From Streptomyces sp. SCSIO 75703 (GTDB lineage Bacteria > Actinomycetota > Actinomycetes > Streptomycetales > Streptomycetaceae): a stretch of DNA of 64,000 bases. Under the pieces are notes generated by a model, which saw nothing but the letters and a program-made list of their open reading frames with translations, made no database searches and was not told the origin of the DNA. The stretch covers positions 4,030,001 through 4,094,000 of the forward strand of contig NZ_CP144555.1 of NCBI RefSeq assembly GCF_036607905.1. Direction: 5' to 3'. The position numbers were made by a program, and so were the translations under genes. The stretch's first letter is position 1, and every line of letters begins with the position of its first letter. This document shows, one piece after another, positions 9,063 to 17,205 of the stretch.

Positions 9063-9809
9063 TCAGATCACCCGGGCCGCGCGCCGCTCCATCGTCCGCC
9101 GGGCCACGTCCTCGCTGACGTACACCTCGCACATGTGCCGTCCGTCGGGCGTCGCCGTGTGCTCGACTTCCCACAGGGAGATCTCGACGCCGTTGCCCAG
9201 CAGGAAGGCGTGCTCGTAGAGCGAGATGCTGAGCCGGCCCCGGCCCGCGCGGCCGGGGCCGCCGAACGCCTGCGTGATCCGGTGCGCCGACGCCAAGGCC
9301 AGCAGGGCGGCGATCTCCGGGCCCGGCCGGTCCGGGTTCTCCGCGCGGCGCAGCAGCCGCCGCGCGTGGTCGGCCGAACCGTCGGACACGTACGTGTGCC
9401 GGGGCGCCGGGACCGGCGACAACCGCACCGGCAGGGGCAGCTCGAAACCGGGCGAGTCCGGAGGCAGCGCCAGCCGGGCGGTGGCGGCCCGCGCCTCCTC
9501 CTCGTCGACGTACACCTCGTGCTGCGGGGCGCCGTTCGGTGCCGTGTTGTGGACCAGCTCCCAGAGGGTGAGCGCCGAACCGTCCGCCAGCAGCCACGTG
9601 TGCCGGTACGTCTCCCGGTGCAGACCCGCGCTGTGGTGCGCGGAGTGCAGCGAGTCGTCGTACGCCAGCGCGCCCTCCACCCGCCGCACCGTCTCGTCGG
9701 GCAGCTCGAACGAGTTCAGCGCGCGGCCGAGCAGTCGCGCGAGGTGCTCCTCCGGAGACTCGGGCGACTCGGGTGGTTCGTACGCTGCCGTGTCGTACGG
9801 AACGCTCAA
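9063..9809 (-). CDS. Conserved Streptomyces protein, DUF6227-like
   Basis: A 248-aa protein, from memory the Streptomyces-restricted DUF6227 family; function unknown. It contains two related halves: HTWLLADGSALTLWELVHNTAP followed by EVYVDEEEA, and later HAFLLGNGVEISLWEVEHTATP followed by EVYVSEDVA. This suggests an internal duplication of a roughly 100-residue module. No signal peptide or membrane segment is seen. The TTG start at 9809 has GGGAG 5-9 nt upstream and gives the natural N-terminus. It stands alone, convergent with fruA. Confidence 0.75.
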   Translation of the reverse strand: MSVPYDTAAYEPPESPESPEEHLARLLGRALNSFELPDETVRRVEGALAYDDSLHSAHHSAGLHRETYRHTWLLADGSALTLWELVHNTAPNGAPQHEVYVDEEEARAATARLALPPDSPGFELPLPVRLSPVPAPRHTYVSDGSADHARRLLRRAENPDRPGPEIAALLALASAHRITQAFGGPGRAGRGRLSISLYEHAFLLGNGVEISLWEVEHTATPDGRHMCEVYVSEDVARRTMERRAARVI

Positions 9810-10052
9810 GGTTTCTCCCGGCGTTGCTGCATGTCACCTTGTGGGTGCATACCGTAGCCCCTCGGTCGGACGTCGTACCCGGGAACCGGGAAAACGCCTG
9901 ATCGGAAAACGCGCCGCCCACCCGAAAAGTTTCCGCGGGATCCGATGGGCCGTCAAAAAACCCTGCCCGCACCCCTCTTGGTGCCCTACAGCATGCCCCG
10001 TTCCCCGCCCGGCACTCCTGCGCTTTTTCCTCGCCGGCCCCGGTGGCGTCCG

Positions 10053-11105
10053 CTACGGCGCCCCGCCCGCACCGCCGCCCGCGCCGTACAGCCGGGTGTA
10101 CGACGGCCAGGCGCCGCCCGGCCCGTCCACCGGCGTGGCGGCCCGGACGGCACGCACGATCGCCCGCGTCACCATGTCGGCGCCCGCGGCCAGCACGTCG
10201 TTCAGCGCGAGCGGCTGCCGGGCGTCCAGCGGGTGCCGTCCGGTCGCCAGGGTGAAGACGGTGTCCCCGTCGGTGAGCAGGTGCACGGGGCGGACGGCGC
10301 GGGCGATACCGTCGTGCGCCGTGCCGGCCAGCTTCTGGGCCTGCGCCCGCGACAGGTCCGCGTCCGTGACGACCACGGCCAGGGTGGTGTTGAGCGGGGG
10401 AGGGGCGTTGAGCGCCGCGACCTCCGCCAGCCGACGCCGCGCCGCCTCGTGCACCTCCCGCGCCGGGTACGCCACCCGCCGCCCCTCGAAAAACTCCCCG
10501 TACAGCACCCCCGTCTCCGGGTCCAGCGCGGACCCCGCCGCGTTGGCCACCACCAGCGCCGCCACCGTGATCCCCGACTCCAGCACCGTGCTCGCCGTGC
10601 CGACCCCGCCCTTCAGGGTCCCGGCCACCGCCCCCGTACCGGCCCCGACGCACCCCTCGGCCACGGGGGCGCCGGGCGCGCTCGCGTGGGCGGCCTCCAC
10701 CGCCGCCCGCCCCGTGCCCGCGTCCGGCCGGGCCCGGAAATCACCGCCACGCCCCAGGTCGAAGACACAGGCGGCGGGCACCACCGGCACCACGTGCGCC
10801 GGGTCCGGCCCGACGCGGACCCCGCGCCCCCGCTCCTCCAGCCAGGCCATCACCCCGGACGCCGCGTCCAGGCCGTAGGCGCTGCCACCGGTCAGGACGA
10901 CCGCCTCGACCCTCTCCACCACGTTGCGCGGGTCCAGCGCGTCGGTCTCCTTGGTGCCGGGACCGCCGCCGCGGACGTCCACGGCGGCGACCGCGCCGCC
11001 CTCCGGCGCGAGCACCACCGTGGTGCCCGTGAGCCATCCGTCTCCGCTGCGCGTCGCATGTCCGACCCGCACGCCCGCCACGTCCGTCACCGCGTCGACT
11101 CTCAT
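10053..11105 (-). CDS. P1 family (S58) peptidase, DmpA-like
   Basis: A 350-aa member of the N-terminal-nucleophile aminopeptidase family S58. It opens with the family hallmark TDVAGVRVGH and carries LTGGSAYGLDAASGVM near residue 85. The segment LNTTLAVVVTDA near 240 fits the conserved region where these enzymes self-cleave to expose a Ser/Thr nucleophile. A homologous role would be release of N-terminal residues from peptides or beta-peptides. I chose the ATG at 11105 over a GTG two codons upstream because family members begin MRVDA. It lies 39 bp after the ltrA-like gene on the same strand. Confidence 0.87.
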   Translation of the reverse strand: MRVDAVTDVAGVRVGHATRSGDGWLTGTTVVLAPEGGAVAAVDVRGGGPGTKETDALDPRNVVERVEAVVLTGGSAYGLDAASGVMAWLEERGRGVRVGPDPAHVVPVVPAACVFDLGRGGDFRARPDAGTGRAAVEAAHASAPGAPVAEGCVGAGTGAVAGTLKGGVGTASTVLESGITVAALVVANAAGSALDPETGVLYGEFFEGRRVAYPAREVHEAARRRLAEVAALNAPPPLNTTLAVVVTDADLSRAQAQKLAGTAHDGIARAVRPVHLLTDGDTVFTLATGRHPLDARQPLALNDVLAAGADMVTRAIVRAVRAATPVDGPGGAWPSYTRLYGAGGGAGGAP

Positions 11106-11144
11106 GCCCACAGTGTCGTCCAGCGGGCCGCGTCCGCGCCGGTA

Positions 11145-12395
11145 TCAGCCGCCCGACGCCACCGGACCCCGCCCCCGGGGGCCCCGGCGGGCGGTCAGCA
11201 CCACTGCGGAGACCACCGCGACCGCCAGCACGATCCCAGCCGCGAGCACCGCCAGGTCCCCGAGGAAGGTGCAGCAGATCACCAGCAGCGCGGCCAGCGG
11301 CAGCACCACCTGCTGGGAGATGCCGGCCTTGAAGTGACGCGAGTGCAGCACCCACACCGTGAGCAGGTACAGCGCCGTCGGCAGCGTCACCGCGGCGGAC
11401 GCGGCCAGGTCCGAGACGTGCCCCTTGCCGACCGCGTGGTCCACTGCCACCTCCAGCCCCGCGCCGATCGCCGCCGCCGAGGCGAACACCAGGTAGTGGC
11501 CGTACCCCCACAGGAACGCCTCCCGGCTGGACCGCAGCCGGCCGTGGACGGGCACCCCGAAGTAGATCCACCAGGCGGCGAAGACGATCAGCAGCCCGCC
11601 CACCGCGATGGGCAGCACCTCGTGCAGCGCGTCGTGCTCGTCGATGCCCGACTTCACCGCCACCGTGGCCGCGGCGATCGTCTCGCCGAGCACGATGATC
11701 GTGAACAGTCCGTACCGCTCCGCCACGTGGTGCGGGTGCCAGGAGGAGGGGTGGTGCCACTCCGCGATCAGCGGCACGCACATCTCCAGCAGCGCCATCC
11801 CCGGGAACAGCCACAGTCGCCCGCCCTCCGGCAGCAGCACCAGGCCGAGCCAGCCGACCTGGCAGACGAGCACCCCGACCGCGTATCTGCGGGCCATCAC
11901 GCGCTCCGCGGGCGGGGCGCCGCGGGCCGCCCGCAGCCACTGCGCCGACATGGCGATCCGCATGATGACGTATCCCAGCCAGACCGCCAGGAAGTCGTGG
12001 TCGGCGAAGGCCCGGGAGATCCCGGCCGCCAGCACCAGCACGCCCGCGATCTGCACCAGGGTCATGACCCGGTAGAGCACGTCGTCGTTGTCGTAGGCGG
12101 AGGCGAACCAGGTGAAGTTCATCCAGGCCCACCAGATGGCGAAGAAGACCATCGCGTAGTCGAGGATGCCCTCCCCGGCACGGCCCTCGGAGACCGCGTG
12201 CACCAACTGGGCGCCCGCCTGGGCGACCGCCACGACGAAACACAGGTCGAAGAGGAGTTCCAGCGGGGAGGAGACCCGGTGCGGCTCGTGCCGGTCGCGG
12301 GCGGTGAGCCGGCGCAGCGGTCGTCGCCCCTCGGGCGGGCTTGACGGGCCCGGGGAGCCGGGCGGGGTGGCGGCGGGCGGGGGGCCGGACGTCAT
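11145..12395 (-). CDS. ltrA: Low temperature requirement protein A (LtrA) family membrane protein
   Basis: A 416-aa polytopic membrane protein with about ten hydrophobic segments after a Pro-rich N-terminus of roughly 45 residues. Family features are VSSPLELLFDLCFVVAVAQ near the start, the WWAWMNFTWFASAYDNDD motif, and HHVAERYGLFTIIVLGETI mid-protein. LtrA was first named in Listeria for growth in the cold; its biochemical role is unclear. The ATG at 12395 is preferred because further upstream the frame runs into low-complexity sequence overlapping a divergent small gene at 12587. Confidence 0.85.
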   Translation of the reverse strand: MTSGPPPAATPPGSPGPSSPPEGRRPLRRLTARDRHEPHRVSSPLELLFDLCFVVAVAQAGAQLVHAVSEGRAGEGILDYAMVFFAIWWAWMNFTWFASAYDNDDVLYRVMTLVQIAGVLVLAAGISRAFADHDFLAVWLGYVIMRIAMSAQWLRAARGAPPAERVMARRYAVGVLVCQVGWLGLVLLPEGGRLWLFPGMALLEMCVPLIAEWHHPSSWHPHHVAERYGLFTIIVLGETIAAATVAVKSGIDEHDALHEVLPIAVGGLLIVFAAWWIYFGVPVHGRLRSSREAFLWGYGHYLVFASAAAIGAGLEVAVDHAVGKGHVSDLAASAAVTLPTALYLLTVWVLHSRHFKAGISQQVVLPLAALLVICCTFLGDLAVLAAGIVLAVAVVSAVVLTARRGPRGRGPVASGG

Positions 12396-12586
12396 GACTC
12401 CCAGCACAGCAGACGGGGAGCGGACGCGCTCGCCGCCCGGGAGGTCCTGTCCGCCACGGGGAGTGGTGCGGCCTCGTCCGGCGGGGGCCGGCCCGTGCCG
12501 GACGGCGGGGGCGGGGTGTGGTCCCCCGGGCGGGGAGGCCGTGCGAGGGCGGCGGCCGGTGCGCGCGGGGGACGTACCCTGGGAGC

Positions 12587-12763
12587 ATGAGCAGCGCACC
12601 CGCATCCGAGCCGAGTGGCCCCCGGCCCGCCCTGGTCTTCGACGACCCGCTGGACCAGCAGTCCTCGGACGACACCGACCGCGGGTGGGGCGAGCGGACC
12701 GAGGGCGGGAGCGCGGCCGATCTGAAGCGCTTCCTCGACGAGAAGCCGCCGCACCACATCTGA
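12587..12763 (+). CDS. Conserved small acidic protein of unknown function
   Basis: A 58-aa hydrophilic protein containing PALVFDDPLDQQSSDDTDRG and the C-terminal GSAADLKRFLDEKPPHHI. The ATG at 12587 has GGGAG close upstream and starts where the sequence becomes protein-like. It is acidic, with no membrane segment and no known domain. I have seen similar short proteins next to mscL in other Streptomyces, but no function is known. It is convergent with mscL. Confidence 0.7.
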   Translation: MSSAPASEPSGPRPALVFDDPLDQQSSDDTDRGWGERTEGGSAADLKRFLDEKPPHHI

Positions 12764-12815
12764 GCCGGCCGGACCGGTACCCGCCGTGCGGCGGGCCACC
12801 CGGCCGGCCCCGGCG

Positions 12816-13286
12816 TCACTCCCGGTCGTGGCCCGAGCCGCGCTGCGCGACCAGCGCGTCGCGGATCTCCTTGAGGACCTCCAGCTCCGAGACCTCGATG
12901 ACCTCCTGGGTGCCCTCCTTCGCCTTCCGGCGGGCCTCCTGGCGGGCCAGGTACTTGGACATGGGCAGGACCATCAGGAAGTAGACGACGGCCGCCGTGA
13001 TCAGGAACGTCAGGGTGGCGCCGAGCACCGAACCCCACAGGATCCGCACCCCGGTCGCCGTGTCGCCCGAGCCTTCGCACGGGCCCTTCAGACACGAGCT
13101 GTAGCTGTCCAGGTTCTGCGTGCCGAACGCGCCGACCAGCGGGTTGATGATGCCCTTCACCACCGAGTTGACGATGTCGCTGAAGGCGGCGCCGATGACC
13201 ACCGCGACCGCCAGATCGACGACGTTTCCGCGCATCAGGAAGGCCTTGAAGCCGTCCAGGATGCTCGGTTCCTTCTTCTCGCTCAC
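12816..13286 (-). CDS. mscL: Large-conductance mechanosensitive channel MscL
   Basis: A 156-aa homopentameric channel that opens under membrane tension to release solutes during hypo-osmotic shock. The N-terminal helix (SILDGFKAFLMRGNVVDLAV) and TM1 with the pore-lining AVVIGAAFSDIVNSVVKGII are clear. TM2 is near 95-115 (FLITAAVVYFLMVLPMSK), followed by a charged cytoplasmic helix. The periplasmic loop has an insert with two Cys (SSCLKGPCEG). The GTG start at 13286 follows GCGAGGA in the mRNA. Length is at the upper end of the family (130-155). Confidence 0.95.
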   Translation of the reverse strand: MSEKKEPSILDGFKAFLMRGNVVDLAVAVVIGAAFSDIVNSVVKGIINPLVGAFGTQNLDSYSSCLKGPCEGSGDTATGVRILWGSVLGATLTFLITAAVVYFLMVLPMSKYLARQEARRKAKEGTQEVIEVSELEVLKEIRDALVAQRGSGHDRE

Positions 13287-13397
13287 CTCGGTAGCACTCC
13301 TCGCATGAACAGATCGGCGAACAAAACGACTCGCAACCTACGTCAGCCGTGGGCCGCCTTGTCCAATCGCGCCCCTCGAAAGAGTGACTTGACAGCG

Positions 13398-14015
13398 TCA
13401 GCACAGAATCACCGCCAACCGTGACAAGGCCCCCGCGCCGGCCAGCCGGTGGGCGGTGTCGCGGGGCACCGTGAGCACGACCAGCGCCCCCTCCCCGGCG
13501 ACCGCCCCGGGCTCCGGCTCGGGCACCCGCGCCACCCGCGCCCCGTGCGCGAGGACCGCGGTGTCCGCGCCCGCGCCCTCCGGGCCGGCCGCGACCACGT
13601 CGACCCGGTCGCCCGGCGCCAGCAGCCGCACCGTAGCCGCGTCGGCGATCCGTACCGGGGCCGTCACGAGCGCGCCGGCCGGTCTCTCCGCCATCCGCTC
13701 CGCCACCGGACGGGCCCGTGCCCGCGCCTCCCCGGCCTCCTCCGTGCCCGGCCGCGCGCCCGCCACGACGAGGGAGGCGGCGGTGACCGCGAGTCCGGCG
13801 GCCAGCAGGCGCCGCCGGTGCCGCGGGAGCCCGCGTGACCGCAGCCGTCCGCCGCGCACCCGGACCGGGGCGAAGGGCGGCACCTCACCGGTGGGCGGTG
13901 TGTCCGTGCCGAGCGGAGGGGACGGGAGAGCGGGGGCGACGACGGGGGCGCCGGCGCGGTAGGCGACCGGGACCTCCGGCGGGAGGACGGCGGAAGGGGA
14001 CAAGGTGACCACCAC
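13398..14015 (-). CDS. SAF/CpaB-like single-pass membrane protein
   Basis: About 205 aa if the GTG at 14015 is used; this start is uncertain because no clear ribosome site was found. A Pro-rich N-terminus and an Arg-rich patch precede one membrane segment (LLAAGLAVTAASLVVAG, about residues 80-97). The extracytoplasmic part contains a SAF-like stretch, GALVTAPVRIADAATVRLL then PGDRVDVVAA. SAF domains occur in CpaB/RcpC proteins of Flp-type pilus assembly, but no pilus genes lie nearby. It is transcribed toward mscL, with a 111-bp gap. Confidence 0.65.
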   Translation of the reverse strand: MVVTLSPSAVLPPEVPVAYRAGAPVVAPALPSPPLGTDTPPTGEVPPFAPVRVRGGRLRSRGLPRHRRRLLAAGLAVTAASLVVAGARPGTEEAGEARARARPVAERMAERPAGALVTAPVRIADAATVRLLAPGDRVDVVAAGPEGAGADTAVLAHGARVARVPEPEPGAVAGEGALVVLTVPRDTAHRLAGAGALSRLAVILC

Positions 14016-14158
14016 CTGCGGTGAGATCGGCTGGTGTCCCCACGATGAGGCTCCGCGCCGCAGCCCGCCGGCGCCCGTGGACGACCGGCCGGTTGTGGAC
14101 AACTCGCCCACTCGAACGGGACGTTCCGCCCGGGTCGTGGTCCCGAGTGACCCCCGCC

Positions 14159-15001
14159 CTACGGCAGCGTGATCCCCGGGTCCATGCCGCCGAGGGCCCG
14201 CCCGCACGCGCAGTCCCGCTCACCGTCCGCCGGCAGCGCGGCCACCGTGTCGAACAGGACGCCCCGCAGCCGGTCCACGTTCGCGGCGAAGACCCGCAGC
14301 ACCTCGTCGTGCGAGACGCCGTCGCCGTTCCCCGCGCCCGCGTCGAGGTCGGTGACGAGGGTCAAGGAGGTGTAGCACAGCTCCAGTTCACGGGCGAGGG
14401 CCGCTTCCGGGTGACCGGTCATGCCGACCACCGACCAGCCCTGCGCCCGGTGCCACAGCGACTCGGCGCGGGTGGAGAAGCGCGGCCCCTCGACCACCAC
14501 GAGGGTGCCTGCGTCCACCGGCTCCCAGTCCCGCCCCCGGGCCGCCTTCAGCGCGGCGCTCCGCCCCGCGGGGCAGTACGGGTCGGCGAGCGAGACGTGC
14601 ACCACGCGGGGCATCGTGCCGTCGGGCAGCGGCATGCCGTCGAAGTACGTCGAGGGCCGGGACTTGGTCCGGTCGGCGAACTGGTCGGGCACCAGCAGCG
14701 TGCCCGGACCGTACTCGGGCCGCAGACCGCCCACCGCGCAGGGACCGAGCACCTGGCGGACGCCGACGGACCGCAGGGCCCACAGGTTGGCGCGGTAGTT
14801 GATGCGGTGCGGCGGCAGATGGTGACCGCGGCCGTGCCGGGGCAGGAAGGCGACGCGCCGGCCCGCGATCTCGCCGACGAACAGCGAGTCGCTCGGCGGC
14901 CCGTACGGCGTGTCGACCCGGACCTCGCTCACGTCGTCGAGGAACGAGTAGAAGCCGGAGCCGCCGATCACACCGATCCCGGCACTCACCGTGTTCGCCA
15001 T
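14159..15001 (-). CDS. mtnP: S-methyl-5'-thioadenosine phosphorylase
   Basis: A 280-aa purine nucleoside phosphorylase-type enzyme that cleaves 5'-methylthioadenosine with phosphate in the methionine salvage pathway. Motifs include the N-terminal IGVIGGSGFYSFL (phosphate loop), FLPRHGRGHHLPPHRINYRAN near 55-75, VVEGPRFSTRAES near 170, and VVGMTGHPEAALARELELCY near 190-210. The His in TGHPEA, where many MTA phosphorylases have Met (TGMPEA), could shift specificity toward related nucleosides such as MTI. The ATG at 15001 gives the standard N-terminus. It lies 149 bp downstream of the FmdB-like gene on the same strand. Confidence 0.9.
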   Translation of the reverse strand: MANTVSAGIGVIGGSGFYSFLDDVSEVRVDTPYGPPSDSLFVGEIAGRRVAFLPRHGRGHHLPPHRINYRANLWALRSVGVRQVLGPCAVGGLRPEYGPGTLLVPDQFADRTKSRPSTYFDGMPLPDGTMPRVVHVSLADPYCPAGRSAALKAARGRDWEPVDAGTLVVVEGPRFSTRAESLWHRAQGWSVVGMTGHPEAALARELELCYTSLTLVTDLDAGAGNGDGVSHDEVLRVFAANVDRLRGVLFDTVAALPADGERDCACGRALGGMDPGITLP

Positions 15002-15150
15002 GCCCGCACCCTAACCGCCGCCCCGGGCGCGCGGGAACGCCCTCCGGAACACCGCGGCCGCACGGACGACGAGGTCCGCACTGCGGGCGGCGCGGACAAC
15101 GAGGTCCCCGTCGTCCGGTGACGACGGGGACCCGAGGAGAGCGTGCGCTG

Positions 15151-15513
15151 CTACGCGGCGGTCGTGCTCCCGCTGGAGCTGCTGGAGCTGCTGGAGCTGC
15201 TGGAGGCCGACGACCCGGAGCCGGAGGAAGTGCCGGAGGAGCCGGAGGACGAATCCGAGGAACCCGACGACGCCGAGGCGGCCGGGGACGACGCCCCGGA
15301 GGACGTCTTCGCGGCGGTGGAGCCGCCCGAGGAACTGCCGCGGCTGTCGTTGCGGTAGAAACCGGAGCCCTTGAAGACGATGCCGACCGCCGAGAACACC
15401 TTCTTCAGGCGCCCCTGGCAGCTCGGGCACTCGGTCAGGGCGTCGTCGGTGAACTTCTGCACCGCTTCGAGGCCCTCGCCGCAGGCGGTGCACTGGTACT
15501 GGTAGGTCGGCAC
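15151..15513 (-). CDS. FmdB-family zinc-ribbon protein, Ruc-like
   Basis: A 120-aa protein with an N-terminal FmdB zinc ribbon: VPTYQYQCTACGEGLE, then TECPSCQGRLKKVFS, giving a CxxC-CxxC zinc knuckle. Residues 60-120 are almost entirely Ser/Gly/Ala and predicted disordered. This architecture, with a CIRCE element just upstream, matches mycobacterial Ruc (Rv0991c), which I recall as an HrcA-controlled, redox-activated chaperone partner. The assignment here is inference. The GTG at 15513 follows AGGAGGAAC at good spacing. The stop at 15151 ends the Ser/Thr-rich tail. Confidence 0.85.
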   Translation of the reverse strand: MPTYQYQCTACGEGLEAVQKFTDDALTECPSCQGRLKKVFSAVGIVFKGSGFYRNDSRGSSSGGSTAAKTSSGASSPAASASSGSSDSSSGSSGTSSGSGSSASSSSSSSSSSSGSTTAA

Positions 15514-15524
15514 TGTTGTTCCTC

Positions 15525-15551
15525 CTGGCACTCTCACTCGATGAGTGCTAA
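15525..15551 (-). promoter_or_regulatory. CIRCE element (HrcA operator) before the FmdB/Ruc-like gene
   Basis: On the minus strand TTAGCACTC is followed by exactly 9 nt and GAGTGCCAG. The CIRCE consensus is TTAGCACTC-N9-GAGTGCTAA, so one arm is perfect and the other has two mismatches. It lies 11-38 nt before the GTG start, between the promoter region and the ribosome-binding site, as expected for HrcA heat-shock repression. Confidence 0.85.
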
Positions 15552-15581
15552 CGACGGTCCATAGTGACGCATTCCCGGGGA

Positions 15582-16943
15582 TCAGTCCACTGCGGCAGGC
15601 GCGCGGTGACCGACACCACGTGCGACGGTGCGCCCCTGCGAGGGCGCTGCCAGCCAGGACCGCAGCGTCAGCAGCACCGCCAGCGCGAGCAGCGTGCCGC
15701 CCGCCGGGACCAGGAACCCGGCACCGTCCCAGAGGCGGTCCTCCAGTTGCCCGGCGACCGTGACGGCCGTCGCCTGCCCGAGCGCCACGGCGCCGGTGAG
15801 CCAGGTGAACGCCTCGGTGCGCGCCCCGGCCGGGACCAGACCGTCGACCAGGGTGTACCCGGTGACCAGGGCGGGTGCGACGCAGACGCCGACCAGCAGT
15901 CCCAGCCCCGCCAGTACGGGCACCGACTGGGCGGCCCACAGGCCGGAGGCGGTCAGGGCCAGGGCGCCGTAGCCGACGAGGAGGCGGTGGTGCGGGGCCG
16001 CCTTCCAGGCGAGGGCGCCGCAGACCAGACCGGAGAGCATGTTGCCCGCGGCGAAGACGCCGTACAGGACGCCGTTCAGGCCGGGCCGGCCGATCGACTC
16101 GGTGAAGGCGGCGAGGGAGACCTGCATGCCGCCGAAGACGGCGCCGATGCCCAGGAAGGCGGCGATCAGCACGCGCACACCGGGCACCCGCAGGGCGGAG
16201 GCGTGCGGCACGCGCGGGGAGCCGTCCCCGGTGCGGCCGGCGGGCGGCTGGGTGCTCCGGCTGGCGGCGAACAGCAGGCCGCCCACCAGGGTCAGCCCGG
16301 CTTCGGCGACCAGGCCGGCGGCCGGGGTCACGCCGGTGCACAGGGCGGTCGCCAGCAGCGGGCCGAGGACGAAGGTCAGCTCGTCGGTGACCGATTCGAA
16401 GGCCGCCGCCGTGCTCATCAGGGGCGAGCCCTTCAGCTTCGCGGCCCAGCGGGCCCGCACCATGGGCCCGATCTGCGGCACCGACGCGCCGGTCGGGACG
16501 GCCGCCGCGAACAGTGCCCACAGGGGCGCGTGCGCGAGGGCCAGGAAGGTCAGGCCGAGCCCGGACACCGCGTGCACGAGGACGCCGGGGAGCAGGACGG
16601 CCCGCTGCCCGAGGCGGTCGGCGAGCCGTCCGACGTAGGGCGCGCAGAGGGCCATGGAGACGCCGGTGACGGCGGCGACGGCGCCCGCGACGCCGTAGGA
16701 GCCGGTGGTGTGCTGGACGAGGAGGACGATGGAGATCGTCAGCATGGCGAAGGGCTGACGGGCGGCGAAGCCCGGGAGCAGGAAGGTCCACGCTCCGCGC
16801 GTGCGCAGGAGCGGTCCGTATCCGGGACGGGCGGGCGGGGTGCCCGGGGTGCCTTCCGAGGGGGTCTTCGACGGGGTGACCGCGGCTGCCACGGTCCGTG
16901 CCTTTCCGCCGCCTGGTAGCGCCGTCCCCGTCGTGGCGGCCAC
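15582..16943 (-). CDS. Major facilitator superfamily transporter
   Basis: A 453-aa MFS carrier with about 12 hydrophobic segments following a 40-residue hydrophilic N-terminus. The loop between TM2 and TM3 carries the MFS motif A in the form YVGRLADRLGQRAVLL. The substrate is unknown; the sequence resembles drug or sugar efflux permeases in general. The GTG at 16943 is used as start, but an internal start is possible because the first 40 residues are low-complexity. It is co-directional with the FmdB-like gene, which has its own CIRCE promoter. Confidence 0.85.
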   Translation of the reverse strand: MAATTGTALPGGGKARTVAAAVTPSKTPSEGTPGTPPARPGYGPLLRTRGAWTFLLPGFAARQPFAMLTISIVLLVQHTTGSYGVAGAVAAVTGVSMALCAPYVGRLADRLGQRAVLLPGVLVHAVSGLGLTFLALAHAPLWALFAAAVPTGASVPQIGPMVRARWAAKLKGSPLMSTAAAFESVTDELTFVLGPLLATALCTGVTPAAGLVAEAGLTLVGGLLFAASRSTQPPAGRTGDGSPRVPHASALRVPGVRVLIAAFLGIGAVFGGMQVSLAAFTESIGRPGLNGVLYGVFAAGNMLSGLVCGALAWKAAPHHRLLVGYGALALTASGLWAAQSVPVLAGLGLLVGVCVAPALVTGYTLVDGLVPAGARTEAFTWLTGAVALGQATAVTVAGQLEDRLWDGAGFLVPAGGTLLALAVLLTLRSWLAAPSQGRTVARGVGHRAPAAVD

Positions 16944-17205
16944 CGGGGAGCGCCGAGAGCTGTCCTCTTGCGCGGACTGCGGTAGATACCGGAGCCCGGT
17001 GCGGAAGGGGGCGTTCCGGCCGCCATACGGTCGCGCCAGCTCTGCGTCAGGCAGAGTTGGTTCGATCAGGTGCCGCCTTCATCGTACAGGGGAGGGGCGG
17101 GTCGGCACCTGTGAAAGTGAGCACGCGCGCTCCGCCGACCCCCGCACCCGCAAGCGCACCCCGGTACGCGGGGGCACCCCACCTCTCACCCCACGGGTCC
17201 GCCCC

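Noticed and set aside
15143-15358. Plus-strand acidic Leu/Glu-rich ORF
   Set aside because: Antisense of the Ser-rich tail of the FmdB-like gene; repeats of AGC codons read as GCT/CTG on the other strand.
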